Shown here: piece after piece, positions 43,931-55,125 of the stretch | Position numbering within the stretch: the first letter of the stretch is position 1 | Layout: every line of letters begins with the position of its first letter | NCBI GenBank assembly: GCA_964019695.1 | Contig: OZ026527.1 | Coordinates: 79,402,831 to 79,466,830, forward strand | Length of the DNA stretch: 64,000 nt | Origin: Loripinus fragilis | Taxonomy: Eukaryota; Mollusca; Bivalvia; Lucinida; Lucinidae | Direction: 5' to 3' | Notes under the pieces: generated by a model | What the model saw: only the letters and a program-made list of their open reading frames with translations | Database searches by the model: none | What the model was told of the DNA's origin: nothing | Position numbers and translations under genes: made by a program

Positions 43931-44843
43931 TGCATAACTGACAACTATAGTTTTGTGCTTAAATGAAATCCTTACATTTAGTGCATCTAACAAAATAAAA
44001 ATATTTTGAAAATATTGCAAAATTATGCCAGGACTTAAGGGTTTAGGGGGTGGTGGTATTTTTTGTGACCAAATTTTATTTCACAGAAATCAAAGTTTCG
44101 TCGAGTATTCACCTAAATACATGTTAATATAATGTTAGCGGCATAAAACTTGAGATGAAAGTGATGCGTTTGCATAAAAGTTGGGTTGAGAAGATTTCAT
44201 TATTTCGTCTAAAGAAGTGTGCTGTCAATTACTTTTGACTATTACTTGTAATGTTTCGAGTTCAACCAGTTTGACTTGTGCACTGAGGTTTATAATATAT
44301 GTATACTGTATAAATCATAGTCTAGATAAACACAGTTTTTAGCGTAAAATCATAAAATTTTCTTACACATCAGATTTAACCTATAATTTTGGTGCTGATA
44401 AGAACCGTCTCATTGCGACGGTTCTTTTGAGTACCCACAACATAATGTTTTGGTTGAGAATGAGACAATTAATTTCTCTGTAAGCAGTCATAACTAAAGC
44501 CCTGATATATGCCATTGCAAACTGATATTTACCTACAGGTTTTTACAAAATAAGTTTCTAATAAGTTTTTATAATAGTGTTTTTGAGCATTTTGACAGCG
44601 TTCCCCCCAGCGTGTGAAATGTAAAACTACAACTGTATGCAAAAAGATTAGTTTGGTCACGGGGGGAAAGCACCTCAGTAAACCTCACTGGACAGGGCAC
44701 TGGACTTGGGACAGGATTGAGCCTAGCCCGTAAGTTCGGTGACTATTTTGATATTGCCACAGCTTTTCTTTTTGATGGCATGACTGACTTCATCAAAGGT
44801 TGAAGAGATAATGATATTTGTTGTAATAATTTGGCAAACTGTT

Positions 44844-45206
44844 GCCCCAGGGGGTTTACTCTAATATTTTCATACAAGCTCTGGTCATTTTTGGGGTTCA
44901 AAATTTTGAATTTCAATATTTTTGGGGGTTTTCAGAAAAATGAATATTTTTGGGTATTAAGATTTTGTGGATACTTTTTGGGGTCATCACAATATTGGAC
45001 TATAATTAGGGGACATTTCTATGCATTTTAGGATCTTTTATAAAGTCAAGGTACAGAATAGGGAATATTTTTTTAGTTGCTAAAATTTCATTTTTTTGGG
45101 GGGGGTGCTTGAAACTCCTGATATTTTTCTAGGTGAGATGCTGGGCCAGAGCCTACGTATGAAGAAAAAATGAGAGTTCCCCCCCCCCAGCCCCCTCCCC
45201 CCAGGA
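44844..45206. mobile_element. MITE with G-rich ends, copy 1 (nested in the 43427 element)
   Basis: Left end ccccagggggtttactctaa and the complement of the right end cctggggggagggggctggg lead into the inverted pair actctaatattttcatac / actctcattttttcttcatac (trimmed), then aagctctgg / taggctctgg. A second copy is at 61481-61804, inside a different element. A frame rich in FWG words (GFTLIFSY, IFGGFQKN) recurs in both copies, but with stops. Confidence 0.75.
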
Positions 45207-45540
45207 CTGTCGCATGACAATCACTTAATCGTGCACGTTCATGGGAGGTCGTGACACTACCCTAGCACTACCAGCTTGAATCGTACTAGCACCGTATCGA
45301 ATCGTGGAGACATCATGAGCGTTCATAGCTCCACCGTGGTGAATTGTAGTGCTGCCATCATGAGACGTAGAGGATCCGTAGATTAATCGTGCAGACACCG
45401 TTGGAGCATCGTGATCGAGACACTGTATTGTTGCTCGATTTTCTTTTTTTCCATCCCGAGGCATCCCGATTTTACCATCTGGTTCAAATCGGGACGAGTC
45501 GTGGTGAATCGTTGCCGGAATCGGAATGGTCTGCAATAGA

Positions 45541-46213
45541 GGGGGTTATGCATTTTGAAGCCTGCAGTCCAGCAACATGTACTTTCACAGTCAAAAAACA
45601 AAGCCAAATGATTTTTTTTGTTTTCTTTTTCCAAATTTCAAAAATAGCATTCCCTGGCATATTGATACCCTTAGGTCATTCTCATCTGCTATATTAGGCC
45701 ACCAAAGTTGATTCTTGGCTTGCTTAATGAAGATAGACATCAGACTTCAGCAAGGCTGTCTTCCCTGGTCCCGGGTATTCGGGCCGGACCACTTTTTTGA
45801 GTATGCTTTCTACCCTGTCCTTTTTTGGCTCATATTTATTTGTGCTTACCTCTGATTTTATTCAAACGTGCCATTTGTACGTCACGTCACGGCAGCCCTG
45901 AGAATTACACTTGTTGCATGTGTCATCAATCATGTAGACCTAGGGAAGGTGTGAAAAGAGCAGTCACAGAGATATGGACGTTATGTCCAGAGAAAACCTG
46001 ATGTAGCAGCATGCCAACAATAAAGGTGCAGACTAGCCTGCACATCTGGGCAGTCTGATCAGCCTCTTTATTGTTTACCCTCTGGAAAGTATAATTGAAA
46101 AACTTGATACACACAAAATTTCAGCATTCTTGATAATCTCTGTAACTGAGCAGATTGGTTTGAGTCTTGCATGGTCGGAAACCCCTGATAATTTCTGTGA
46201 TCCAGTTTTATTA
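45541..46213. other. non-coding, repeat fragments
   Basis: Includes a GATCAG-type fragment at about 46015-46065 (gcagactagcctgcacatct) similar to 3985-4010. No gene. The opposed frames around 45383-45697 overlap the subterminal repeats of the preceding element and are not coding. Confidence 0.45.
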
Positions 46214-47108
46214 CAGCCCCGTTTGGGATGTCTGTCATTCTGTCCGTCCGTTCATCTGTCCGTCCATCATAATTTCGTTGCTGCTCAATATCTTGAGAAA
46301 TCTTTTATAGAATTTATCCAAATTTTGTATGTGCATTGATATTGACATGATCTAGCTTAGGATTGTTACATGTCATTTTCCGAAATTTGTACCAGAGTCA
46401 TGGCCCTTGATTTACGCCAAAATTTTGTTTCCGCTCAATATCTTGAGAACAAATGGACAGAATTTCTTCAAATTTTATATATGCATTCATATTGACAAGA
46501 TCTAGCTTGGGATTGTTACACGCTATTTTTCGCTCATTTGTACCAGAGTTATAGCCCTTGATTTATGCCAAAATTTCGTTTCCTCTCAATATCTTGAGAA
46601 CTAAGTGACAGAATTTCACCAAATTTTATATATGCATTCATATTGACAAGATCTATATTTGGATTGCCACACGACATTTTCTGCACATTTGTACCAGAGT
46701 TATGGCCCTTGATTTGCCCCTAAATTTCGTTTCCACTCAACATCTTGAGAACAAATTGTCATGAGTTTACCAAATTTTATATATGCCTTCATATTAACAA
46801 GATCTAGCTTTGGATTGTTACACGTCATTTTTCACAACTTTTTACAGGAGTTATGGCTCCTTATTTTCCGCCAAAATTTCGTTTCAGCTCAATAACTTGG
46901 GAACAAATTGATAGAATATCACTAAATTTTATATGCATTCATATTGACAAGATCTAGTTTGTAACAGAGCTATGGCCCTTGATTGATGTCAGAATTTGTT
47001 CCGGCTTGATATATTTAGGCTTTCATGCAAATTATCTTTAGAACTTGGCCTTTTTCATAATATAAAAGCGCTGCAGCGAGGCTAGAGTCATTTTCTGACA
47101 ATTCTAGT
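46214..47108 (+). mobile_element. HINE-like element, family 2, five core units
   Basis: 5' end cagccccgtttgggatg (damaged hairpin) followed by GTCY tract gtccgtccgttcatctgtcc. Core units of about 145 bp each contain ctcaatatcttgagaac, atatatgcattcatattgac, aagatctag and accagagttatggcccttga; about five units are seen. The 3' end has gctgcagcgaggctagag, a small GTCA-ttttc-TGAC hairpin and CTAG at 47104-47107. No coding capacity. Confidence 0.82.
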
Positions 47109-47134
47109 TTCCCTCAAATTGACGATGTGCTTTT

Positions 47135-49610
47135 TATAGCCCCGCTTTGAAAAAGGGGGGCTATATAGGATTTGGGTTGTCTGTCATTCCGTCCGTTCGT
47201 CCATTCATTTGTTCGTTCGTCTGTCATAATATCTTCTTATAGCCCTGCTTTGAAAAGCAGGGTTGGCATAAAACCCGGGTTTTATCATAAAGCCCAACCC
47301 GGTGGGTTTTACGGGTTTTATGAGGGTGGGTTTTTGGGGTTTTATGGGTTTTATGTGGGTTTTATAAATCTGAAAGTTTATCATTAAAATAATCAATACA
47401 GCTGCTACCTTACAGTTTTCTGTGCAAACAGTACTGGTCTAAAGAGAAACAGCCTGATCAGGATTAAAGCTGTTTGCATTTCTGTCTGCATCTTTTGATT
47501 GTATTATTACTTTGTGGTAAAATTTAGGCTGATTGCAAAAAACTGTGGGGATATTCCAGAATTTAGAAAAATAACATTAGTATTGTTGTGACTGCAGTGA
47601 TTCACACCTCTGGGCAGTAATTGAGCAATTATCCTTGGCTATTGAAATTATGGTCAAATGCAGTCATGCTGGTCCTACTAACAAAAGTGTGAATATATTT
47701 TAATATATTCTTTTTGGATAATGGAAACTTATTCACATTCTGGAATAGAACATACATACTGTACATAAAGTTTATTCAGGCTTTAGCATAAAACAGCTCA
47801 TCACTAATTAGTTAGCTTTAAAATTTTCAATTACTGCCAATATGATCAAGCAATATTAAAGACCCAGAGTGGATTTGTTTATATTAATGAAGCCCAAGAT
47901 ATTTTTTTCAGGGGAAAGATGACATTGGTAGACTGGTATAATCATGATAATAGACAAGATAATAATAATCAGATATAGTTGCAAACTGACTTGTCTGTAT
48001 TGTGTAATTTAATCACTATCTCACTATTACCATTTAAACTGATTACAATATGGCTATAAAGAATCATTTCTCCATTTTTATATCTATCATCAGACTAAAA
48101 ACCGAGAATTTATATGACCAAAAATTCATAAAACCCGCATATTGCCCAAAGTGGGTAATATGACCTTATTGCCCAACCCGGGTAAACCCGGGTTTTATGG
48201 GGTGGGTTTACCCGGGCGGGTAATATCGTGTCAACCCTGTTGAAAAGGGGGGGGGGAAGGGCTACATAGGATTTGGGTTTTTGGGTTGTCTGTTATTCTG
48301 TCCATTCGTTCATCCGTCCGTTCGTCTGTCATAATTTTTTCGTTTCCGCTTTATATCTTGAACAGTTTTATAGATGTTAACAAAATTTTGAATGTGCATT
48401 GATATTGACATGATCTAGATTGGGATAGTTGCACAACATTTTTTGTTATTTGTACTAGAGTTATGCCCCTTGATTTACGCCAAAATTTAGTTTTGACTCA
48501 ATATCTTGAGAACAAATTGACAGGTTTTCTCTAAATTTTATATATGCATTCATATTGACAAGATGTAGCTTGGGGATTGTTACACATCAATTTTCACACA
48601 TTTGTACCAGAGTTATGGCCCTTGATTTACACCAAAATTTCTTTTCCGCTCAATGTCTCGAGAACAAATGGACAGAATTTAACCAAATTTTATATATGCA
48701 TTCATATTGACTAGATCTACGTTGGGATTGTTACACATCCTTTTTCGCATATTATTACCAGAGTAATGGCCCTTGATTTAAGTCAAAATTTTGTTTGCTC
48801 TCATCATCTTGAGATCAAATTGATAGAATTTTACCAAATTTTATATATGCATTCATATTCAAATTGACAAGATCTACATTGGGATTGTTATACATCATTT
48901 TTCGCACATTTGTACCAGAGTTATTGCCATTGATTTACGCCAAATTTCCTTTCTATTCAATATTTTGAGAACAAATGGACAGATTTTATATATGCATTCA
49001 TATTGACAAGATCTACGCTTGGATTCTGACACATCATTTTTTGCACAGTTGTACTAGAGTTATGGCCCTTGGTTTACACCAAAATTTCGTTTCCATTCAA
49101 TATCTTGAGAACAATTGGATAGAATTTCACCTCCATATTTACAAGATCTACATTGGGATGTTACACATCATTTTTCGCACATTTGTACCAGAGTTATGGC
49201 CCTTGATTTAGGCCAAAATTTCCTTTCCGTTCAATATCTTCAGAACAAATGGACAGAATTTCACCAAATTTTATATATGCAATCATATTGACAAAATCTA
49301 CGTCGGGATTGTTACACATCAATTTTGCTCATTTGTAGCAGAGTTATGGCCCTTGATTTACGAAAAAAAAATCTCCACTCAATATCTTAAGGAAAAATGG
49401 ACAGATTTTGACCAAACTTTATATGACTTTTTTATACTGACAAGATCTACGTTGGGATTATTAGCTGTCATTTTTTGAAAATTTGTAAGAGTTATGCCCA
49501 CAATTGATGTCAGAATTACATTACCACTCAATATCCTGAGAAACTCTGTCCTTTTACTGTATGCAAAGCATTGCAGCGGGGCTTTAGTCAGATTCTCTTA
49601 CAATTCTAGT
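47135..49610 (+). mobile_element. HINE-like element, family 2, with duplicated 5' end and a hAT-type insertion
   Basis: 47135-47237 is a complete 5' end (hairpin TATAGCCCC...GGGGCTATA, then GTCY) that stops after cataatatcttct; a second 5' end starts at 47238 (TATAGCCCTGC), is interrupted by 47258-48239, and resumes as ttgaaaagggg with its own GTCY tract and eight core units of about 145 bp (48340-49530). The 3' end reads gcattgcagcggggctttag, the AGCGGGGCT being the complement of the 5' AGCCCCGCT, followed by CTAGT at 49606-49610. The next element starts one base later. Confidence 0.85.
47258..48239. mobile_element. hAT-type element, 982 bp, 8-bp target duplication
   Basis: Ends CAGGGTTGGCATAAAACCCG and, as complement of the right end, CAGGGTTGACACGATATTAC. 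TTGAAAAG occurs exactly at 47250-47257 and 48240-48247, an 8-bp duplication as in the hAT superfamily, whose termini also commonly start CAGGG. The subterminal 80 bp on each side are dense in aaacccgggttttat-type words. The interior is AT-rich and has no transposase frame, so the copy is non-autonomous. It sits in the 5' hairpin of the family 2 HINE. Confidence 0.9.
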
Positions 49611-49611
49611 T

Positions 49612-50057
49612 TAGCTCACCTGTGCCGAAGGCTCATTGGTAAGCTAATAGTATACCAGTCACTCCTGCGTCCGTCCGTCGTCCGCCCTTCAACATTTCAA
49701 ACATCTCTGAAACCACTGGGCCAATTTAACTCAAATTTCATATGGAGACTCCTTAGGACGCGGAAACAAAGTTTGTTCAAATGGTCCTGGTCACATGACC
49801 AAGATGGCCACCACGCCCATATATGGTAAAACCCCTCTAAAAATCTTCTTCTCCAGAACCAGAATGCCGATGACCTTCGGACTTGGTATGTAGCATTGTG
49901 GGTGTTCGGCCTACCAAGTTTATTTGAATAATGATCCTACAATGTAGGTTGACCTTGACCTACTTAACATCATGGTTAAATTTGTTTCCTAATGCATTTA
50001 AATGGGGAATTTTTTGAAAAGTTGATTTTCTGAATACCGTTAAAGCCAAAGTCATTA
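49612..50057 (+). mobile_element. HINE-like element, family 1, 5' part
   Basis: Starts TAGCTCACCTGTGCCGAAGG immediately after the CTAGTT end of the previous element, with GGTAAGCTA hairpin partner and GTCY tract gcgtccgtccgtcgtccg. One core unit follows, matching 21010-21480 (ccatatatggtaaaacccct, gacttggtatgtagcattg). It stops at caaagtcattatt, where unrelated sequence begins. Confidence 0.85.
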
Positions 50058-51214
50058 TTGGGACCTTCAGGGGCTTTGGGGATCTGGGAAGAATGGCTAT
50101 TTATTTTCAGGGAGCTGGGGAGCACTGGTTATTATTTTCAGGGATTTGGGGAGCAAGCTCATAGTTTTGGGGATTTAGGGAGCCCTGCAAAAAAGTAAAA
50201 AAAATCTCACCTTTATTATAGGAAAAGCCTTCATTTCGTTTTGATTAAAAAAAAATCTTCAGCTTCTGGGTGGGAACCCCCAGACCCCCCCCTTGGAAAT
50301 CAAAATGTATTTACTTTTGTGCTACATGCTTATGGTGACTGGTAGGGCGAATCTTTTTGACTATTGTTGTGCGCGGATCCAGAAAGTTTTGTCAGAGGGG
50401 GTCCAAATTTGTTAACTTTTTTTTTTCAGTTGATGAGGATATAGAGGTTCCAAATACCACTATAAATGGGCCATTGTCGGCCTGCCAGTGAAATGCCGGC
50501 AGGCTGATGATGGTCCAACATTAAATGCTGGCTTCGTAGCTTTGTGATTTCAGGGTATTGCAAGGAAACTCTATATTTTGGTGATTTTTTTCTGGGGGGT
50601 CCGGACCCCCTGTGCCCCCCTCTGGATCTGCCAACGATTGTGGAAAATTACCCTTAAAACTGTTGATTTTTAGGTTGATAATAATGTATTTTGGGACACT
50701 AAGAATGCGCCAGATTGCACCATTTTAATAAAAAAAATCCGCGGGAGCATGCTCCCGAATCCCCTAGCACAAATCTGAATTCACATCATTACAGGGCTAT
50801 CTATGCGCCTGGTATGTAATGTTTGATGTAAAAAAGGAAAAGCCTCCATTTTTATTTACATTTCTTTGGCTTCTGTGGGCTATCTGCAAAATGTGAAAGT
50901 ATTTATTTTTGTACTAGTATGGGCATCTGGATTGATCTTGGAGAAAAATATGGCACAAAATTTGGGTTGTTGATTTAATATTCTAAAAATTGTTGGTTTT
51001 TAGGTTGATAATAACATACTTTGGAACACTCAGAATGCACCAGATCACACCATTTTATCAATATTTTTCAGGGGGAGCATGCCCCCGCACCCCCCTAGCG
51101 CAAGTGTGAATCTACATCATAACAGGACAAACTACGCAACTGATATGTAATTCTCTATCTAGGTAATTAGATGATTTTTTATTAAAACTTGGATGAATGT
51201 TGATCAGATATTAT
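50058..51214. repeat. unassigned repeat block with a ~330-bp direct duplication
   Basis: Starts with three loose copies of cagggagctggggagc-type words (50065-50190). A segment starting ttttaggttgataataat occurs at about 50668 and again at about 50999; both continue with cagaatgc(g/a)ccaga, then gggagcatgc(t/c)cccg, then ccctagc. The offset is about 330 bp. Palindromic gggagcatgctccc marks both. The GGATCC-ended MITE at 50374-50629 lies in the first half. No gene is seen. Confidence 0.65.
50374..50629 (+). mobile_element. GGATCC-ended MITE, copy 3
   Basis: Starts gcgcggatccagaaagtttt and ends cccctctggatctg; the terminal CGGATCCAGA is the complement of the usual right end TCTGGATCCG. The central palindrome (gggccattgtcggcc ... 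ggctgatgatgg) is at about 50467-50517. Confidence 0.8.
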
Positions 51215-52600
51215 CAGCTCACCTGAGCAGAAGGCTCGTGGGTGAGCTAATAGTATACCAGTCACTCTGGCGTCCGTCCGTCGTCCGTCTGTCAACATTT
51301 TCAAACACATTCTCCTCTGAAACCACTCGGCCAAATAAACTCAAATTTCATATGGAGACTCCTTAGGACGCGGGAACAAAAGTTTGTTCAAATGGTCCTG
51401 GTCACATGACCAAGATGGCTGCCATGCCCATATATGGTAAAAAAACTTTAAAAATCTTCTTCTCCAGAACCAGAAGTCGGATGACCTTGGGACTTAGTAT
51501 GTAGCATAAGAGATGTGGGGCCTACCAAGTTTGTTCAAATAATGATCCTAGGTTGACCTTGACCTACTTAACGTCAAGGTCAAACTTTGCTTCCTAATGC
51601 ATTTAAATGTAATTTTTTTGAAAAGTTGATTTTTTTGAAAACTGTGGAAGCCTTAGATATTATTCTCACTTGATATGTTTAACCTAATGAGACAATGGCT
51701 ATAAATAAGTTCCAAAGGTCAAGGTTGACCTTTGAATTCCAGCTTAGGTCGCTCATATTGGAGTCTCGTCAATATATTAAAACATAGTTTTCTCACAAGT
51801 CATTGGCCCAATTGTTAAATTAGCCAAAAATATACAAAAAATTTAAGTCACATGACCAAGATGACAGCCATGCCCATAAAAGGTAAAAAACCCTTTAAAT
51901 ATCTTCTTCTCCAGAACCAGAAGGCCAGTGACCTTGAGACTTGGAATGTAGCATTGGGGATGTGGGGCCTACCAAGTTTGTTCAAATGATGATTTCAAGA
52001 TGACTTTGACCTACTTAACGTCAAGGTCAAATTTGCTTCCTTATGCATTTAAATGGAAAATTTTTTGAAAAGTTGATTTTTTGAATATTGCGGAAGCCTA
52101 AGTCATTATTCTCACTTGATATGTTCAATCTAGTGTCTATAAATAAGTTTCAAAGGTCAAGGTTGACCTTTGACCTTTCAGCCAAGGTTGCTCATATTGG
52201 AGTCCCATCAACATATTAAAACATAGTTTTCTCAGAAACCACTTGGCCAATTGAAATCAAATTTCATATGACAACTCCTTATGATTGGTTAACCAAAAAT
52301 TATACAAATTGTTATGGTCATATGACTAAGATGGCATCCACACCCATATATGGTAAAAACTCTTTAAATATCTTCTTCTCTGGAACCAAAAGGCTATTGG
52401 CTTTTGGATTTGGTATGTAGCATTGGGGATGTTGGCCCTACCAATTTTGCACAAATGATGAATCTAGGTTGACTTTGACCTACTTAATGGCAAGGTCAAA
52501 TTTGATTCTTATGCATTTATATGGGGAAAATCTTAAAATGTTCATTTTTCTATAACTGTTTAAGCCGAAATCATAATACTTGTCTAATAATGTCTAAGAA
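51215..52600 (+). mobile_element. HINE-like element, family 1, three core units
   Basis: Starts CAGCTCACCTGAGCAGAAGG with GTGAGCTA hairpin partner and GTCY tract gcgtccgtccgtcgtccgtc. Core units begin with cccatatatggtaaa or variants at about 51428, 51870 and 52342, period about 440-475 bp. It loses similarity near 52600 (tgtctaataatgtctaag) before the usual 3' terminus, although aatctagttt occurs at 52601-52610. Confidence 0.85.
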
Positions 52601-52734
52601 AATCTAGTTTTATCTTTTGGAAAAAAAACAGGGCCTCGCCAACCAGAAAACCAAAAGATCTAGCTGTCCCAATCAAATCTAGAGAGCATTCATCCATACA
52701 GGTCTACTCTACCAGGTACAGCAATATTCTGTCG

Positions 52735-52816
52735 CTGGGGTGGCATTGGGGGTGCTGAGTGGGTCAAAAACTTTAGCATGGGGATTTGCGATGGCGCCCC
52801 ATCGACTGCACATTCT
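52735..52816 (+). mobile_element. isolated 3' terminus of a HINE-like element
   Basis: Hairpin CGATGG-cgcc-CCATCG (about 52781-52796) precedes gactgcacattCTAGTTT. This is the same hairpin-then-CTAGT layout as the complete copies, with a different stem, so it may be the end of another family. The upstream ctggggtggcattggggg could be its subterminal repeat. Confidence 0.5.
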
Positions 52817-52996
52817 AGTTTGAATTGTTACAACAACAATTAAGGGACTTTGAGGCCTTGCTATGCAGTTATAATATATTGGCTACCTTTACTCTTATCA
52901 CAACAGGGTTTTGAACTTGTATTGCATCTACCTGTATCCATCTAGTTCATTGTATAGCCAGGGTATTATACATGTGACTGTGTACAGTCACAGATT
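52817..52996. other. non-coding spacer
   Basis: AT-rich, nothing recognised. Confidence 0.4.
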
Positions 52997-53790
52997 TATT
53001 ATGCCCCGGCCATGACAATTGCTGGGGCATTAAATGTTACCCCTGTCGGTCCATCTGTCCTTCCGTACGTTTGTACATACTTCACACCCAGCGACGTCCG
53101 CTCTCTCAGTCAAATAGTTCTAATCAGAATTTTATGAAACTTGGTCACATTGTTTAGTACCATAAAATCTTCTTCCAGTTCGATAATGGTCCATATCGCA
53201 CCATGCCTTCATGAGTAATGGCCCTTTGTCTATGAAAATGCGCCATTTGAAACGATGTTCGCTCTCTAAATACTTTTGATCAGAATTTGATGAAACTTGG
53301 TCAAATTGTTTTGTAGCATGATGTCTTCTTCAAGATTGATTATGGTCCATACTGCACGCTGCTTTCAAGAGCTATGGCTCTTTGTTTATGAACATTCATT
53401 GTTTCAAACAACTTCTGCTCTCTAAGATGAATAGTTTTGATTAGAATTTTATGAAACTTGGTCACATTGTTTAATATTATAATGTCTTCTTCAAGCTTGA
53501 TAATGGTCCATATCGCAACATGCTTTGAGGAGTTATTGCCCTCAGTTTGTGAAATTCATCTTTTGAAACGACATCTGCTCTCTAAGATGAATATTTTCGA
53601 TAAGAATTCAATGAAACATTGTCACATTGTTTAGTACCATAATGTCTTCTTCAAGTTCCAGAATGGCCCATATTGCATCATGCCTTCAGGAGTTATTGCC
53701 CTTTGTTTATGACAATTCCAGTGACATGCTTACACACACAATCACAGCCTCAAAGGCTGAAAGGAAAACTTGTTCAGTGTATATCACAAC
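52997..53790 (+). mobile_element. HINE-like element, family 3, four core units
   Basis: 5' hairpin TTATTATGCCCCGGC ... GCTGGGGCATTAA (52997-53033), then GTCY tract gtcggtccatctgtccttcc. Core units of about 158 bp start gctctctaa at about 53100, 53262, 53418 and 53577 and contain gatgaaacttggtcacattg and atggtccatatcgca. The last unit fades near 53720 and no CTAGT terminus is visible. No coding capacity; the 60-codon frame at 53627 is a shadow. Confidence 0.8.
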
Positions 53791-54473
53791 ATTTGTAACC
53801 CCATTTTGAAAACCATTTCTGTGCAAGGCATTCATATACTTTTCTCTTTCCTTTTTTTCAGATGAATGATGTGTGGAATCTTTCAGGCTAGCTAAAAAGA
53901 AATTTCAGCTTTAAACAAGAGATTTGCAGCACTTTAAATAGAGGTAACTCTTTGCATGCTGGGTAATTTTGTATAATTTTTTGTCATCCGCAGATTTTTT
54001 CAAAATCAGCCTTTCAAAAATTTCTTTCAGGAATACATACCATCAGATTGTGAGCTTGGATCCAGGTCAGGCCAGACACTTTTTTGGGCTTTTCTTCCAA
54101 AAGTTATCAGCAGAAACTTGTGGGTTAAGAATTAATTCTAGGAGATGCATTTACAAGAAAATACATTATTTGACCTTTACCACATGAAATATTGCCCGGT
54201 ACCCTCTACATCATGTGACCTAACTAGGTACAAAGTTTGAAGGTGCTTGGTCTAATGGTTTTGGAGGAGATACATTTACAAGAAATGTGACAGACGGACG
54301 CACAGATGGATGGATGGACAGATGGACAATGGAGGGACTTTGGTACAAAATTAATATATCCTTTTTTTTCTAAAGAAAAAAGCGGGTGTTATAAAGAACT
54401 GTCTCATTGAGATATTGTACTTTTGAGTATTCAGAAAGTATGTTATGGTTGAGAATAAGAAAATTAATACTTG
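53791..54473. other. non-coding, fragment of another GACGGAC-type repeat
   Basis: About 54205-54330 holds ctaggtacaaagtttgaagg and agaaatgtgacagacggacgcacagatgga, similar in kind to the repeat tails at 8890 and 42735. No gene. Confidence 0.45.
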
Positions 54474-54630
54474 CACTCCTGCCATGACAATAGCAGAGGC
54501 ATTAAGTCTTACCTCTATCCAACCATCTGTCTGTGTGTACGTCTTCCTCTGTTAGTCTGTCTATACATCTGTCAGTATGTGCCTACGTCAGCTCTCTAAG
54601 TTGAAAAGTTTTGATTAGAGTTTTACATAC
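54474..54630 (+). mobile_element. HINE-like element, family 3, 5' fragment
   Basis: gcactcctgccatgacaata then gcagaggcattaag repeats the family 3 hairpin with mismatches, followed by tctgtctgtgtgtacgtctt and the first few bases of a core unit (cagctctctaagttgaaaag). Truncated at about 54630. Confidence 0.75.
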
Positions 54631-54639
54631 ATGCCATAA

Positions 54640-55125
54640 TCTCACGTGGTCAATCTGTGAGATTTGAGAAAATTTAAGTGAGATTTCACAAAAATATGTG
54701 AGATTTTTTTCTCTATGCTATACATTGTAGGAAGTATTTTTGAAATTAAAAACAGTCTATTATTTCATTTTGGAGATTATTTTTTAGTTCCGAAAACACC
54801 AGGTTTTAGTGATTGACAAAACGTATGTCAGGAATTGGTTATGTTGAACTATATCAAGTGGCCAGCATAGTATTTATGAACAAAACATATGCCAGGAATA
54901 GGTTTTATTGACAAAAGAGTATGCCAGGATCAGGTTATGCTGATATCAAGTGTCAGCATTGTGATTATGAACAAAACATATGCCAGGAATAGGTTTTGTT
55001 GACAAAAGGTATGTCAAAAATAGGTAAAACCAAAGGTTGATTTGTTCTGTCAATCAGTAAAATCTGATGTTTTCCCAACAAAAAAACAATTTCCAAAATG
55101 AATAATAGACTATTTGACATGATGA
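54640..55125. repeat. inverted-repeat element with an internal 115-bp duplication
   Basis: Arms agtctattatttcattttgg (54755) and complement of ccaaaatgaataatagact (ending 55113) match, and continue with gattgacaaaac / gattgacagaac. Between them atgaacaaaacatatgccag and ggaataggttttattgacaa recur at an offset of about 115 bp (54880 and 54975). No gene. Confidence 0.7.

Larger units (their letters stand above)
43427..45540. mobile_element. 2.1-kb TIR DNA element with clustered GAATCGT subterminal motifs
   Basis: Left end around ccccagttacacattcatga (43427) and complement of the right end (ending about 45540) align through acgactcg(c/t)cccgattt (43454-43472 against the complement of 45486-45504), then catcgg / cctcgg. 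Both subterminal 300 bp (43430-43745, 45225-45530) are GC-richer than the surroundings and packed with words such as gaatcgt, cgtagc, ggtgaatc and cgtggt in either orientation. Clustered subterminal motifs are typical of transposase-binding regions in hAT, PIF and related DNA transposons. The interior holds a TATA box, a short ORF and a nested MITE. The exact ends and the target duplication are not settled. Confidence 0.6.

Noticed and set aside
52999..53030. Intrinsic bacterial-type terminator (GC stem)
   Set aside because: The hairpin is the 5' end of a HINE-like family and the genome is eukaryotic.
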